Origin: Colletes latitarsis
Lineage: Eukaryota; Arthropoda; Insecta; Hymenoptera; Colletidae
Reading direction: 5' to 3'
DNA length: 64,000 bases
Assembly (NCBI RefSeq): GCF_051014445.1
Contig: NW_027488365.1
Coordinates: 4,526,001 to 4,590,000, forward strand
Made by a program: the position numbers and the translations under genes. Below the pieces are notes generated by a model. The model did no database searches. It was not told where the DNA came from and saw only the letters and a list, made by a program, of their open reading frames with translations. Within the stretch, counting starts at the first letter, position 1, and every line of letters begins with the position of its first letter. Of this stretch, positions 12,541 to 27,334 are shown piece by piece.

Positions 12541-15500
12541 CTTTCGCATATTTCTCATACTTGATGGCTAGATCCTGGGCTTTTTCTGGATTGCATCACG
12601 TAGTAATGTGGTACCACGCTGAAACAGTCAATTAAACCTGGTTTCGATCAGTATTTTTGAGGATAACGCATGTTAGGTCTTGGTTAGGTTTGGGATTTTC
12701 ACTCATCAGACTCATACTTTCGCATTCTTCACATACTTGTTGAACGGATCCTGGGTTTTTTCTGGTTTGGATCACGTAGTAATGTGGTACCACACTGAAA
12801 CAGTCGATTAAACCTGGTTTCGATCAATATTTTAGAGGATAACGCAAGTTAAGTCTGGGATTGGTCCGGGATTTGACCTCATCAGACTCACACTTTCGCA
12901 CACTTCACATACTCGTTGAACAGATCCTGGGTATTTTCTGGTTTGGATCACGTAGTGATGTGGTACCACACTGAAACAGTCGATTAAACCAGGTTTCGAT
13001 CAATATTTTTGAGGATAACGCATGTTAGGTCTAGGTTAGGTCTGGGACTTGCTCTCATCAGGCTCATTCTTTCGCATATTTCTCATACTTGATGGCTAGA
13101 TCCTGGGCTTTTTCTGGATTGCATCACGTAGTAATGTGGTACCACGCTGAAACAGTCAATTAAACCTGGTTTCGATCAATATTTTACAGGACAACGCAAG
13201 TTAGGTCTAGGTAAGGCCTGAGATTTTCACTGATCAGACTCATACTTTCGCAATCTTCACATACTTGTTAAACGGATCCTGGGTTTTTTCTGGTTTGGAT
13301 CAGGTAGTAATGTGGTACCACACTGAAACAGTCGATTAAACCTGGTTTCGATCAATATTTTTGAGGATAACGCATGTTAGGTCCAGGTTAGGCCTGGGAT
13401 TTTCACTCATCAGACTCATACTTTCGCATTCTTCACATACTTGTTGAACGGATCCTGGGCTTTTTCTGGATTGCATCACGTAGTAATGAAGTACAACACT
13501 GAAACAGACAATTAAACCTGGTTTCCATCAATATCTTAGAGGACAACGCAAGTTAGGTCTGGGATAGGTCTGGGATTTGCCCTCCTCAGACTCATACTTT
13601 CGCATTCTTCACATACCTGTTGAACGGATCGAGGGTTTTTTCTGCTTTGGATCACGTAGTAAAGTGGTACCACACTAAAACAGTCCACTAAACCTGGTTT
13701 GGATCAATATTTTAGAGGATAATGCATGTTAGGTCTAGGTTAGCCCTGGGATTTTCACTCATCAGACTCATTCTTTCGCATTCTTCACATACCTGTTGAA
13801 CGGATCCTGGGTTTTTTCTGGTTTGGATCACGTAGTAATGTGGGACCACACTGAAGCAATCAATTAAACCTGGTCTTGATAAATATTTTAGAGGATAACG
13901 CATGTTAGGTCTGGGTTAGGTCTAGGATTTGCTCTCGTCAGGCTCGTACTTTCGCATATTTCTCATACTTGATGGCTAGATCCTGGGCTTTTTCTGGATT
14001 GCATCACGTAGTAATGAAGTACAACACTGAAACAGTCAATTAAACCTGGTTTCCATCAATATCTTAGAGGACAACGCAAGTTAGGTTTGGGTTAGGTCTA
14101 GGATTTGCCCCCATCAGGCTCATACTTTCGCATATTTCTCATACTTGTTGAACAGATCCTGGGTTTTTTCTGGTATGGATCACGCAGTAATGTGGTACCA
14201 CCCTGAAACGTTCAGTTAAACCTGGTCTTGATAAATATTTTTGAGGATAACGCATGTTAGGTCTGGATTAGGTCTAGGATTTGCCCTCATCAGGCTCATA
14301 CTTTCGCACATTTCTTATACTTCATGGATAGATCCTGGGCTATTTCCTGGTTTGGATCACATAGTAATGTGGTACCACACTGAAACAGTCGATTAAACCA
14401 GGTTTCGATCAATATTCTTGAGGATAACGCATGTTAGGTCTAGGTAAGGCCTGGGATTTTCACTCATCAGACTCATTCTTTCGCATTCTTCACATACCTG
14501 TTGAACGGATCCTGGGTTTTTTCTGGTTTGGATCACGTAGTAATGTGGGACCACACTGAAACAATCAATTAAACCTGGTCTTGATAAATATTTTAGAGGA
14601 TAACGCATGTTAGGTCTAGGTTAGGTCTGGGATTTTCACTCATCAGACTCATACTTTCGCATTCTTCACATACTTGTTGAACGGATCCTGGGTTTTTTCT
14701 GGTTTGGATCACGTAGTAATGTGGTACCACACTGAAACAGTCGATTAAACCTGGTTTCGATCAATATTTTAGAGGATAACGCAAGTTAAGTCTGGGATTG
14801 GTCCGGGATTTGACCTCATCAGACTCACACTTTCGCACACTTCACATACTCGTTGAACAGATCCTGGGTATTTTCTGGTTTGGATCACGTAGTGATGTGG
14901 TACCACACTGAAACAGTCGATTAAACCAGGTTTCGATCAATATTTTTGAGGATAACGCATGTTAGGTCTAGGTTAGCCCTGGGATTTTCACTCATCAGAC
15001 TCATACTTTCGCATATTTCTCATACTTCATGGCCAGATCCTGGGCTGTTTCTGGATTGTATCACGTAGTAATGTGGTACCACACTGAAACAGTCAATTAA
15101 ACCTGGTTTCCATCAATATTTTAGAGGAAAACGCATGTTAGGTCTAGGTTAGGCCTGGGATTTGCCCTCATCAGGGTCATACTTTCGCAGTTCTAACATA
15201 CATGTTGACCTGATCGAGTGTTTTTTCTGCTTTGGATCACGTAGTATAGTGGTACCACACTGAAACAGTCCATTAAACCTGGTTTGGATCAATATTTTAG
15301 AGGATAACGCATGTTAGGTCTAGGTTAGGTCTGGGATTTTCAGTCATCAGACTCATACTTTCGCATTCATCACATACTTGTTTACGGATCCTGGGTTTTT
15401 TCTGGTTTGGATCACGTAGTAATGTGGGACCACACAGAAACAAACAATTAAACCTGGTCTTGATAAATATTTTAGAGGATAACGCATGTTAGGTCTGGGA

Positions 15501-18500
15501 TAGGTCTGGGATTTGACCTCATCAGGGTCATACTTTCGCAGTTTTAACATGCATGTTGACCTCATCGAGGGTTTTTTCTGCTTTGGATCACGTAGTAAAG
15601 TGGTACCACAACTAAAACAGTCAATTAAACCTGGTTTCGATCATTATTTTAGAGGATAACGCAAGTTAGGTCTGGGATAGGTCTGGGATTAGCCCTCATC
15701 AGACTCATACTTTCGCATTCTTCACATACTAGTTGAACGGATCCTGGGTTTTTTCCGGTTTGGGTCAAGTAGTAGTGTGGTACCACACTGAAACAGTCGA
15801 TTAAACCTGGTTTCGATCAATATTTTTGAGGATAACGCATGTTAGGTCTAGGTTAGGCCGGGGATTTTCACTCAGCAGACTCATACTTTCGCATTCTTCA
15901 CATACTTGTTGAACGGATCCTGACTTTTACTGGTTTGGATCACGTTGTGATGTGGTACCACACTGAAACATTCCATTAAACCTGGTTTTGATCAATATTT
16001 TAGAGAATAATTCATGTTAGGTCTAGGTTAGGTCTGGTGTTTGCTCTCATCAGGCTCATTCTTTCGCAGTTTTAACATACATGTTGACGTGATCGAGGGT
16101 TTTTTCTGCTTTGGATCACGTAGTAAAGTGGTACCACACTGAAACAGTCCATTAAACCTGGTTTCCATCAATATTTTAGAGGACAACGCATGTTAGGTCT
16201 AGGTAAGACCTGGGATTTGCCCTCATCAGGGTCATACTTTCGCAGTTTTAACATGCATGTTGACCTCATCGAGGGTTTTTTCTGCTTTGGATCACGTAGT
16301 AAAGTGGTACCACAACTAAAACAGTCAATTGAACCTGGTTTCGATCATTATTTTAGAGGATAACGCAAGTTAGGTCTGGGATAGGTCTGGGATTAGCCCT
16401 CATCAGACTCATACTTTCGCATTCTGCACATACTTGTTGACCTGATCGAGTGTTTTTTCTGCTTTGGATCACGTAGTAAAGTGGTACCACACTGAAACAG
16501 TCCATTAAACCTGGTTTGGATCAATATTTTAGAGAATAACGCATGTTAGGTCTAGGTTAGGTCTGGGATTTTCACTCATCAGACTCATACTTTCGCATTC
16601 TTCACATACTTGTTGGACGGATCCTGGGTTTTTACTGGTTTGGATCACGTAGTAATGTGGTACCACACTAAAACAGTCAATTAAACCTGGATTCGATCAA
16701 TACTTTGGAGAGTAATTCATGTCAGGTCTAGGTTAGGTCTGGGATTTGCTCTCATCTGGCTCATTCTTTCGCATATTTCACATACTTGATGTCTAGATCC
16801 TGGGCTTTTTCTGGATTGCATCACGTAGTAATGAAGTACAACACTGAAACAGTCAATTAAACCTGGTTTCCATCAATATTTTACAGGACAACGCATGTTA
16901 GGTCTAGGTTAGGCCTGGGATTTGCCCTCATCAGGGTCATACTTTCGCAGTTTTAACATACACGTTGACCTGATCGAGGGTTTTTTCCGCTTTGGATCAC
17001 GTAGAAAAGTGGTACCACACTGAAGCAATCCATTAAACCCGGTTTGGATCAATATTTTAGAGGATAACGAATGTTAGGTTTGGGTTAGGTCTAGGATTTG
17101 CCCTCATCAGGCTCATACTTTAGCATATTTCTCATACTACATGGCTAGATCCTGGGCTATTTCTGGATTGTTTCACGTAGTAATGTGGTACCACGCTGAA
17201 ACAGTCAATTAAACCTGGTTTCGATCAATATTTAAGAGGATAACGCAAGTTAGGTCTGGGATAGGTCTGGGATTCGCCCTCATCAGGCTCATACTTTCGC
17301 GTTTTTCACATACTTGTTGAACAGATCCTGGGTTTTTTCTGGTTTGAGTCACGTAGTAATGTGGTACCACACTGAAACAGTCGATTAAACCAGGTTTCGA
17401 TCAATATTTTTGAGGATAACGCATGTTAGGTCCAGGTTAGGCCTGGGATTTTCACTCATCAGACTCATACTTTCGCATTCTTCACATACTTGTTGAACGG
17501 ATCCTGGGCTTTTTCTGGATTGCATCACGTAGTAACGAAGTACAACACTGAAACAGTCAATTAAACCTGGTTTCCATCAATATTTTACAGGACAACGCAT
17601 GTTAGGTCTAGGTAAGGCCTGGGATTTGCCCTCATCAGGGTCATACTTTCGCAGTTTTAACATACATGTTGACCTGATCGAGGGTTTTTTCCGCTTTGGA
17701 TCACGTAGTAAAGTGGTACCACACTGAAGCAGTCCATTAAACCCGGTTTGGATCAATATTTTAGAGGATAACGCATGTTAGGTTTGGGTTAGGTCTAGGA
17801 TTTGCCCTCATCAGGCTCATACTTTCGCATATTTCTCATACTTCATGGCTAGATCCTGGGCTTTTCCTGGATTGCATCACGTAGTAATGAAGTACAACAC
17901 TGAAACAGTCAATTAAACCTGGTTTCCATCAATATCTTAGAGGACAACGCAAGTTAGGTCTGGGATAGGTCTGGGATTTGCCCTCATCAGACTCATACTT
18001 TCGCATTCTTCACATACTAGTTGAACGGATCCTGGGTTTTTTCTGGTTTGGATCACGTAGTAATGTGGTACCACACTGAAACATTCAAATAAAGCTGGTC
18101 TTGATAAATATTTTAGAGGATAACGCATGTTAGGTTTGGGTTAGGTCTAGGATTTGCCCTCATCAGGCTCATGCTTTCGCATATTTCTCATACTTCATGG
18201 CTAGATCCTGGGCTGTTTCTGGATTGTATCACGTAGTAATGTGGTACCACGCTGAAACAGTCAATTAAACCTGGTCTGGATAAATATTTTAGAGGATAAC
18301 GCATCTTAGGTCTGTGTTAGGTCTAAGATTTGCCCTCCTCAGGCTCACAGTTTCGCGTTTTTCGCATACTTGCTGAACAGATCCTGGGTTTTTTCTGGGT
18401 TGGATCACGTAGTAATGTGGGACCACACTGAAGCAATCAATTAAACCTGGTCTTGATAAATATTTTAGAGGATAACGCATGTTAGGTCTGGGTTAGGTCT

Positions 18501-18525
18501 AGGATTTGCTCTCGTCAGGCTCATA
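12541..18525. repeat. 5985-bp (34-monomer) tandem duplication, copy 2
   Basis: Direct tandem copy of 6556-12540. Identity extends 23 bp past the unit end, so the exchange point lies inside 12541-12563, within the TTTCGCATATTTCTCATAC stretch. Differences from copy 1 include T to G at about 16426, TTC to TAC near 17139, and TAATGAAG to TAACGAAG near 17536. Beyond 18548 the right flank diverges into a different monomer subtype. Confidence 0.9.
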
Positions 18526-21500
18526 CTTTCGCATATTTCTCATACTTGTTGAACAGATCCTGGGTTTTTTCTGGATTGGATCACGTAGTAATGTGGTACC
18601 ACACTGAAACAGTCAATTAAACCTGGTTTCCATCAATATTTTAGAGGATAACGCATGTTAGGCCTGGGATAGGTCTAGGATTTGCCCCATCAGGCACATG
18701 CTTTCGCATATTTCTCATACTTCATGGCTAGATCCTGGGCTGTTTCTGGATTGTATCACGTAGTAATGTGGTACCACGCTGAAACAGTCAATTAAACCTG
18801 GTGTGGATAAATATTTTAGAGGATAACGCATCTTAGGTCTGTGTTAGGTCTAAGATTTGCCCTCCTCAGGCTCACAGTTTCGCGTTTTTCGCATACTTGT
18901 TGAACAGATCCTGGGCTTTTTCTGGATTGCATCACGTAGTATTGTGGTACCACACTGAAACATTTAGTTAAACCTGGTCTTGATAAATATTTTAGAGGAT
19001 AACGCATGTTAGGTTTGGGTTAGGTCTAGGATTTGCCCACATCAGGCTCATACTTTCGCATATTTCTCATACTTCCTAGGCTGTTTCTGGATTGTATCAC
19101 GTAGTAATGTGGTACCACGCTGAAACAGTCAATTAAACCTTGTTTCGATCAATATTTTAGAGGATAACGCAAGTTAGGTCTGGGATAGGTCTGGGATTCG
19201 CCCTCATCAGGCTCATACTTTCGCACACTTCACAGACTCGTTTAACAGATCCTGGGTTTTTTCTGGTCTGGTTCACGTAGTAATGTGGTACCACACTGAA
19301 ACATTCAATTAAACCTGGTCTTGATCAATATTTTAGAGGATAACGCATGTTAGGTTTGGGTTAGGTCTATGATTTGCCCACATCAGGCTCATACTTTCGC
19401 ATTTTTCACATACTTGTTGAACAGATCCTGGCTTTTTCTGGTTTGGATCGCGCAGTAATGTGGTACCACACTGAAACAGCCCACTAAACCTGGTCTTGAT
19501 AAAGATTATTGAGGATAACGCATGTTAGGTCTGGGTTAGGTCTAGGGTTTGCCCTCATCAGGCTCATACTTTCGCATATTTCACATACTTCATGGCTAGA
19601 TCCTGGGCTATTTCTGGATTGGATCACGTAGTAATGTGGTACCACACTGAAACAGTCGATTAAACCAGGTTTCGATCAATATTCTTGAGGATAACGCATG
19701 TTAGGTCTAGGTAAGGCCTGGGATTTTCACTCATCAGACTCATTCTTTCGCATTCTTCACATACCTGTTGAACGGATCCTGGGTTTTTTCTGGTTTGGAT
19801 CACGTAGTAATGTGGGACCACACTGAAGCAATCAATTAATCCTGGTCTTGATAAATATTTTAGAGGATAACGCATGTTAGGTCTGGGTTAGGTCTAGGAT
19901 TTGCTCTCGTCAGGCTCATACTTTCGTATATTTCTCATACTTGATGGCTAGATCCTGGGCTTTTTCTGGATTGCATCACGTAGTAATGAAGTACAACACT
20001 GAAACAGTCAATTAAACCTGGTTTCCATCAATATCTTAGAGGACAACGCAAGTTAGGTCTGCGATAGGTCTGGGATTTGCCCTCATCAGACTCATACGTT
20101 CGCGTTTTTCACATACTTGTTGAACGGATCCTGGGTTTTTTCTGGTTTGGATCACGTAGTAATGTGGTACCACACTGAAACATTCAAATAAACCAGGTCT
20201 TGATAAATATTTTAGATGATAACACATGTTAGGTCTGGGTTAGGTCTAGGATTTGCCCTCATCAGGCTCATACTTTCGCATATTTCTCATACTTCATCGC
20301 TAGATCCTGGGCTATTTCTGGATTGGATCACGTAGTAATGTGGTACCACACTGAAACAGTCAAATAAACCTGGTTTCGATCAATATTTTAGAGGACAATG
20401 CAAGTTAGGTCTGGGATAGGTCTGGGATTTGCCCACATCAGGGTCATACTTTCGCATTTTTCACATACTTGTTGAACAGATCCTGGGTTTTTTCTGGTTT
20501 GGATCGCGCAGTAATGTGGTACCACACTGAAACAGCCCACTAAACCTGGTTTCGATCAATATTTTAGAGGATAACGAAAGTTGTGTCTAGGTTAGGCCTG
20601 GGATTTGGTCTCATGAGACTCATGCTTTCGCATTTTTCACATACTTGTTGAACAGATCCTGGGTTTTTTCTGGTATGGATCACGCAGTAATGTGGTACCA
20701 CACTGAAACATTCAGTTAAACCTGGTCTTGATAAATATTTTTGAGGATAACGCATGTTAGGTCTGGGTGAGGTCTGGGATTTGCCTTCATCAGGCTCATA
20801 CTTTCGCATATTTCTTATACTTCATGGATAGATCCTGGACTATTTTCTGGTTTGGATCACATAGTAATGTGGTACCACACTGAAACAGTCCACTAAACCT
20901 GGTTTGGATCAATATTTTAGAGGATAATGCATGTTAGGTCTAGGTTAGCCCTGAGATTTTCACACATCAGAATCATACTTTCGCATTCTTCAGATACTTG
21001 TTGAATGGATCCTGGGTTTTTTCTGGTATGGTTCACGTAGTAATGTGGTACCACACTGAAACAGTCGATTAAACCAGGTTTCGATCAATATTCTTGAGGA
21101 TAATGCATGTTAGGCCTAGGTAAGGCCTGGGATTTTCACTCATCACACTCATTCTTTCGCATTCTTCACATACCTGTTGAACGGATCCTGGGTTTTTTCT
21201 GGTTTGGATCACGTAGTAATGTGGGACCACACTGAAACAATCAATTCAACATGGTTTTGATAAATATTTTAGAGGATAACGCATGTTAGGTCTGGGTTAG
21301 GTCTAGGATTTGCTCTCGTCAGGCTCATACTTTCGCATATTTCTCTTACTTGATGGCTAGATCCTGGGCTTTTTCTGGATTGCATCACGTAGTAATGAAG
21401 TACAACACTGAAACAGTCAATTAAACCTGGTTTCTATCAATATCTTAGACGACAACGCAAGTTAGGTCTGGGATAGGTCTGGGATTTGCCCTCATCAGAC

Positions 21501-21535
21501 TCATACTTTCGCGTTTTTCACATACTTGTTGAACG

Positions 21536-24500
21536 GATCCTGGGTTTTTTCTGGTTTGGATCACGTAGTAATGTGGTACCACACTGAAACATTCAAATAA
21601 ACCTGGTCTTGATAAATATTTTAGAGGATAACGCATGTTAGGTTTGGGTTAGGTCTAGGATTTGCCCACATCAGGCTCATACTTTCGCAAATTTCTCATA
21701 CTTCCTGGGCTGTTTCTGGATTGTATCACGTAGTAATGTGGTACCACGCTGAAACAGTCAATTAAACCTTGTTTTGATCAATATTTTAGAGGATAACGCA
21801 AGTTAGGTCTGGGATAGGTCTGGGATTCGCCCTCATCAGGCTCATACTTTCGCACACTTCACACACTCGTTTAACAGATCCTGGGTTTTTTCTGGTTTGG
21901 TTCACGTAGTAATGTGGTACCAAACTGAAACATTCAATTAAACCTGGTCTTGATCAATATTTTAGAGGATAACGCATGTTAGGTTTGGGTTAGGTCTAGG
22001 ATTTGCCCACATCAGGCTCATTCTTTCGCATTTTTCACAGACTTGTTGAACAGAACCTGGGATTTTTCTGGTAGGGATCACGTAGTAATGTGGTACCATA
22101 CTGAAACATTCAGTTAAACCTGGTCTTGATAAATATTTTTGAGGATAACGCATGTTAGGTCTGGGTTAGGTCTAGGATTTGCCCTCATCAGGGTCATACT
22201 TTCGCAGTTCTCACATACACGTTGACCTGATCGAGGGTTTTTTCTGCTTTGGATCACGTAGTAATGTGGTACCACACTGAAACAGTCAAATAAACCTGGT
22301 TTCGATCAATATTTTAGAGGACAATGCAAGTTAGGTCTGGGATAGGTCTGGGATTTGCCCACATCAGGGTCATACTTTCGCATTTTTCACATACTTGTTG
22401 ATCAGATCCTGGGTTTTTTCTGGTTTAGATCGGGCAGTAATGTGGTACCACACTGAAACAGCCCACTAAACCTGGTTTCGATCAATATTTTAGAGGATAA
22501 CGAAAGTTACGTCTAGGTTACGCCTGGGATTTGCTCCCATCAAACTCGTGCTTTCGCATTTTTCACATACTTGTTGAACAGATCCTGGGTTTTTTCTGGT
22601 ATGGATCACGTAGTAATGTGGTACCATACTGAAACATTCAGTTAAACCTGGTCTTGATAAATATTTTAGAGGATAACGCATGTTAGGTCTGGGATAGGCC
22701 TGGGATTTGCCCTCATCAGGGTCATACTTTCGCAGTTCTAACATACATGTTGACCTGATCGAGGGTTTTTTCTGCTTTGGATCACGTAGTAAAGTGGTAC
22801 CACACTGAAACAGTCCACTAAACCTGGTTTGGATCAATATTTTAGAGGATAATGCATGTTAGGTCTAGGTTAGCCCTGAGATTTTCACTCATCAGACTCA
22901 TACTTTCGCATTCTTCAGATACCTGTTGAACGGATCCTGGGTTTTTTCTGTTATGGTTCACGTTGTAATGTGGTACCATACTGAAACATTCTGTTAAACC
23001 TGGTCTTGATAAGTATTTTTGAGGATAACGCATGTTAGGTCTGGGTTAGGTCTAGGATTTGCCCTCATCAGGCTCATACTTTCGCATATTTCTCATACTT
23101 CATGGCTAGATCCTGGGATATTTCTGGATTGGATCACGTAGTAATGTGGTACCACACTGAAACAGTCAATTAAACCTGGTTTCGATCAATATTTTAGAGG
23201 ACAATGCAAGTTAGGTCTGGGATAGGTCTGGGATTTGCCCACATCAGTGTCATACTTTCGCATTTTTCACATACTTGTTGATCAGATCCTGGGTTTTTTC
23301 TGGTTTAGATCGGGCAGTAATGTGGTACCACACTGAAACAGCCCACTAAACCTGGTTTCGATCAATATTTTAGAGGATAACGAAAGTTATGTCTAGGTTA
23401 GGCCTGGGATTTGCCATCATCAGACTCATGCTTTCGCATTTTTCACATACTTGTTGAACAGATCCTGGGTTTTTTTCTGGTTTGGATCACGTAGTAGTGT
23501 GGTACCACACCGAAACATTCAGTTAAACCTGGTCTTGATAAATATTTTTGAGGATAACGCATGTTAGGTCTAGGTTAGGCCGGGGATTTTCACTCATCAG
23601 ACTCATACTTTCGCATTCTTCACATACTTGCTGAAGGGATCCTGGGTTTTTACTGGTTTGGATCACGAAGTAATGTGGTACCACACTGAAACATTCAATT
23701 AAACCTGGTTTGGATAAATATTTTAGAGGATAACACATGTTAGGTCTAGGTTAGGTCAGGGATTTGCTCTCATCAGGCTCATTCTTTCACATATTTCTCA
23801 TACTAGATGGCTAGATCCTGGGCTTTTTCTGGATTGCATCACGTAGTAATGAAGTACAACACTGAAACACTCAATTAAACCTGGTTTCGATCAATATTAT
23901 TGAGGATAACGCACGTTAGGTCTAGGGTGGCCTGGGATTTTCACTCATCAGACTCATACTTTCGCATTCTTCACATATTTGTTGAACGGATTTTGGGTTT
24001 TTTCTGGTGTGGATCACGTAGTAATGTGGTACCACACTGAAACAATCAATTGAACCTGATCTTGATAAATATTTTACAGGATAACGCATGTTAGGTCTGG
24101 GTTAGGTCTAGGATTTGCCCTCATCAGGCTCATACTTTCGCATATTTCTCATACTTGACGGCTAGATCCTGGGCTTTTTCTGGATTGCATCAGGCAGTAA
24201 TGAAGTACAACACTGAAACAGTCAATTAAACCTGGTTTCGATCAATATTTTAGAGAATAATTCATGTTAGGTCTAGGTTAGGTCTGGGATTTGCTCTCAT
24301 CAGGCTCATTCTTTCGCATATTTCTCATACTTGACGGCTAGATCCTGGGCTTTCTCTGGATTGCATCACGTAGTGATGAAGTACAACACTGAAACAATCA
24401 ATTAAACCTGGTTTCCATCAATATTTTAGAGGACAGCGCATGTTAGGTCCAGGTTAGGCCTGGGATTTGCTCTCATCAGGGTCATACTTTCGCAGTTTTA

Positions 24501-27334
24501 ACATACATGTTGACCTGATCGAGAGTTTTTTCTGCTTTGGATCACGTAGTAAAGTGGTACCACACTGAAACAGTCCATTAAACCTGGTTTGGATCAATAT
24601 TTTTGAGGATAACGCATGTTAGGTCTAGGTTAGGCCGGGGAATTTCACTCATCAGGCTCATACTTTCGCATATTTCTCATACTTCATGGCTAGATCCTGG
24701 GCTGTTTCTGGATTGTATCACATAGTAATGTGGTACCACGCTGAAACAGTCGATTAAACCTGGTTTCGATCAATATTTTTGAGGATAACGCATGTTAGAT
24801 CTAGGTTAGGCCGGGGAATTTCACTCATCAGGCTCATACTTTCGCATATTTCTCATACTTGACGGCTAGATCCTGGGCTTTTTCTGGATTGCATCAGGCA
24901 GTAATGAAGTACAACACTGAAACAGTCAATTAAACCTGGTTTCGATCAATATTTTAGAGAATAATTCATGTTAGGTCTAGGTTAGGTCTGGGATTTGCTC
25001 TCATCAGGCTCATTCTTTCGCATATTTCTCATACTTGACGGCTAGATCCTGGGCTTTCTCTGGATTGCATCACGTAGTGATGAAGTACAACACTGAAACA
25101 ATCAATTAAACCTGGTTTCCATCAATATTTTAGAGGACAGCGCATGTTAGGTCCAGGTTAGGCCTGGGATTTGCTCTCATCAGGGTCATACTTTCGCAGT
25201 TTTAACATACATGTTGACCTGATCGAGAGTTTTTTCTGCTTTGGATCACGTAGTAAAGTGGTACCACACTGAAACAGTCCATTTAACCTGGTTTGGATCA
25301 ATATTTTAGAGGATAACGCATGTTAGGTCTAGGTTAGCCCTGGGATATTCACTCATCAGACTCATACTTTCGCATTCTTCACATACTTGTTGAACGGATC
25401 CTGGGTTTTTTCTGGTTTCGTTCACGTAGTAATGTGGTACCACACTGAAACATTCAATTAAACCTGATCTTGATAAATATTTGAGAGGATAACGCATGTT
25501 AGGTCTGGGATATGCCTGGGATTTGCCCTCATCAGACTCATACTTTCGCACACTACTCATACTCGTTGAACAGATCCTGGGTTTTTTCTGGTTTGGATCA
25601 CGTAGTAATGTGGTACCACACTGAAACAGTCGATTAAACCAGGTTTCGATCAATATTATTGAGGATAACGCACGTTAGGTCTCGGGTGGCCTGGGATTCG
25701 CCCTCATCAGACTCATACTTTCGCGTTTTTCACATACTTGTTGAACTGATCCTGGGCTTTTTCTGGTTTGGATCACGTAGTAATGTGGTACCACACTGAA
25801 ACAGTCAATTAAGCCTGGTTTCGATCAATATTTTAGAGAATAATTCATGTTAGGTTTAGGTTAGGTCTGGGATTTGCTCTCATCAGGCTCATACTTTCGC
25901 ACACTTCACATACTCGTTTGACAGATCCTGGTTTATTTTCTGGTTTGGATCACGTAGTAATGTGGGACCACATTGAAACAGTCAATTAAACCTGGTTTCG
26001 ATCAATATTTTAGAGAATAATTCATGTTAGGTCTAGGTTAGGTCTGGGATTTGCTCTCATCAGGCTCATTCTTTCGCATATTTCTCATACTTGATGGCTA
26101 GATGCTGGGCTTTTTCTGGATTGCATCACGTAGTAATGAAGTACAACACTGAAACAGTCAATTAAACCTGGTTTCCATCAATATCTTAGAGGACAACGCA
26201 AGTTAGGTCTGGGATAGGTCTGGGATTTGCCCTCATCAGGCTCATACTTTCCGGGTTTTTCACATGGTTGTTGAACAGATCCTGGGTTTTTTCTGGTTTG
26301 GATCACGTAGTAGTGTGGGACCACACTGAAACAATCAATTAAACCTGGTCTTGATAAATATTTTAGAGGATAACGCATGTTAGGTCTGGGATAGGTCTGG
26401 GATTTGCCCTCATCAGACTCATACTTTCGCACACTTCACATACTCGTTGAACAGATCCTGGGTTATTTTCTGGTTTGGATCACGTAGTAGTGTGGTACCA
26501 CACTGAAACAGTCCATTAAACCTGGTTTGGATCAATATTTTAGAGCATAACGCATGTTAGGTCTAGGTTAGGTCTGGGATTTTCACTCATCAGACTCATA
26601 CTTTCGCATTCTTCACATACTTGTTGAACGGATCCTGGGTTTTTTCTGGTTTGGATCACGTAGTAATGTGTGTCCACACTGAAACAATCAATTAAACCTG
26701 GCCTTGATAAATATTTTAGAGGATAACGCATTTTAGGTCTGGGATATGTCTGGGATTTGCCCTCATCAGACTCATACTTTCGCACACTACACATACTCGT
26801 TGAACAGATCCTGGGTTTTTTCTGGTTTGGATCACGTAGTAATGTGGTACCACACTGAAACAGTCGATTAAACCAGGTTTCGATCAATATTTTTGAGGAT
26901 AACGCATGTTAGGTCTAGGTTAGGCCTGGGGTCTTCACTCATCAGGCTCATACTTTCGCATTCTTCACATACTTGTTGAACGGATCCTGGGTTTTTTCTG
27001 GTTTGGATCACGTAGTAATGTGGGACCACACTGAAACAAGCAATTAAACCTGATCTTGATAAATATTTTAGAGGATAACGCATGTTAGGTCTGGGATTGG
27101 TCTGGGATTTGACCTCATCAGACTCACACTTTCGCACACTACACATACTCGTTGAACAGATCCTGGGTATTTTCTGGTTTGGATCACGTAGTGATGTGGT
27201 ACCACACTGAAACAGTCGATTAAACCTGGTTGCGATCAATATTTTAGAGGATAACGCATGTTAGGTCTAGGTTAGCCCTGGGATTTGCCCTCATCAGACT
27301 CATACTTTCGCACACTTCACATACTTGTTGAACA
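21536..27334. repeat. 5799-bp (33-monomer) tandem duplication, copy 1
   Basis: Bases 21536-23128 match 27335-28927 (offset 5799), and 24361-27334 match 28928-31901 (offset 4567). The segment between, 23129-24360 (1232 bp, exactly 7 monomers), is present only in this copy. Confidence 0.88.
24151..25305. repeat. 704-bp (4-monomer) tandem duplication
   Basis: ATACTTGACGG starts at 24151 and 24855, 704 bp apart. The following 450 bases (CATCAGGCAGTAATGAAG, the AATAATTCATG monomer, then GGACAGCGCATG) match. The second copy is incomplete and diverges near 25300. Confidence 0.8.
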
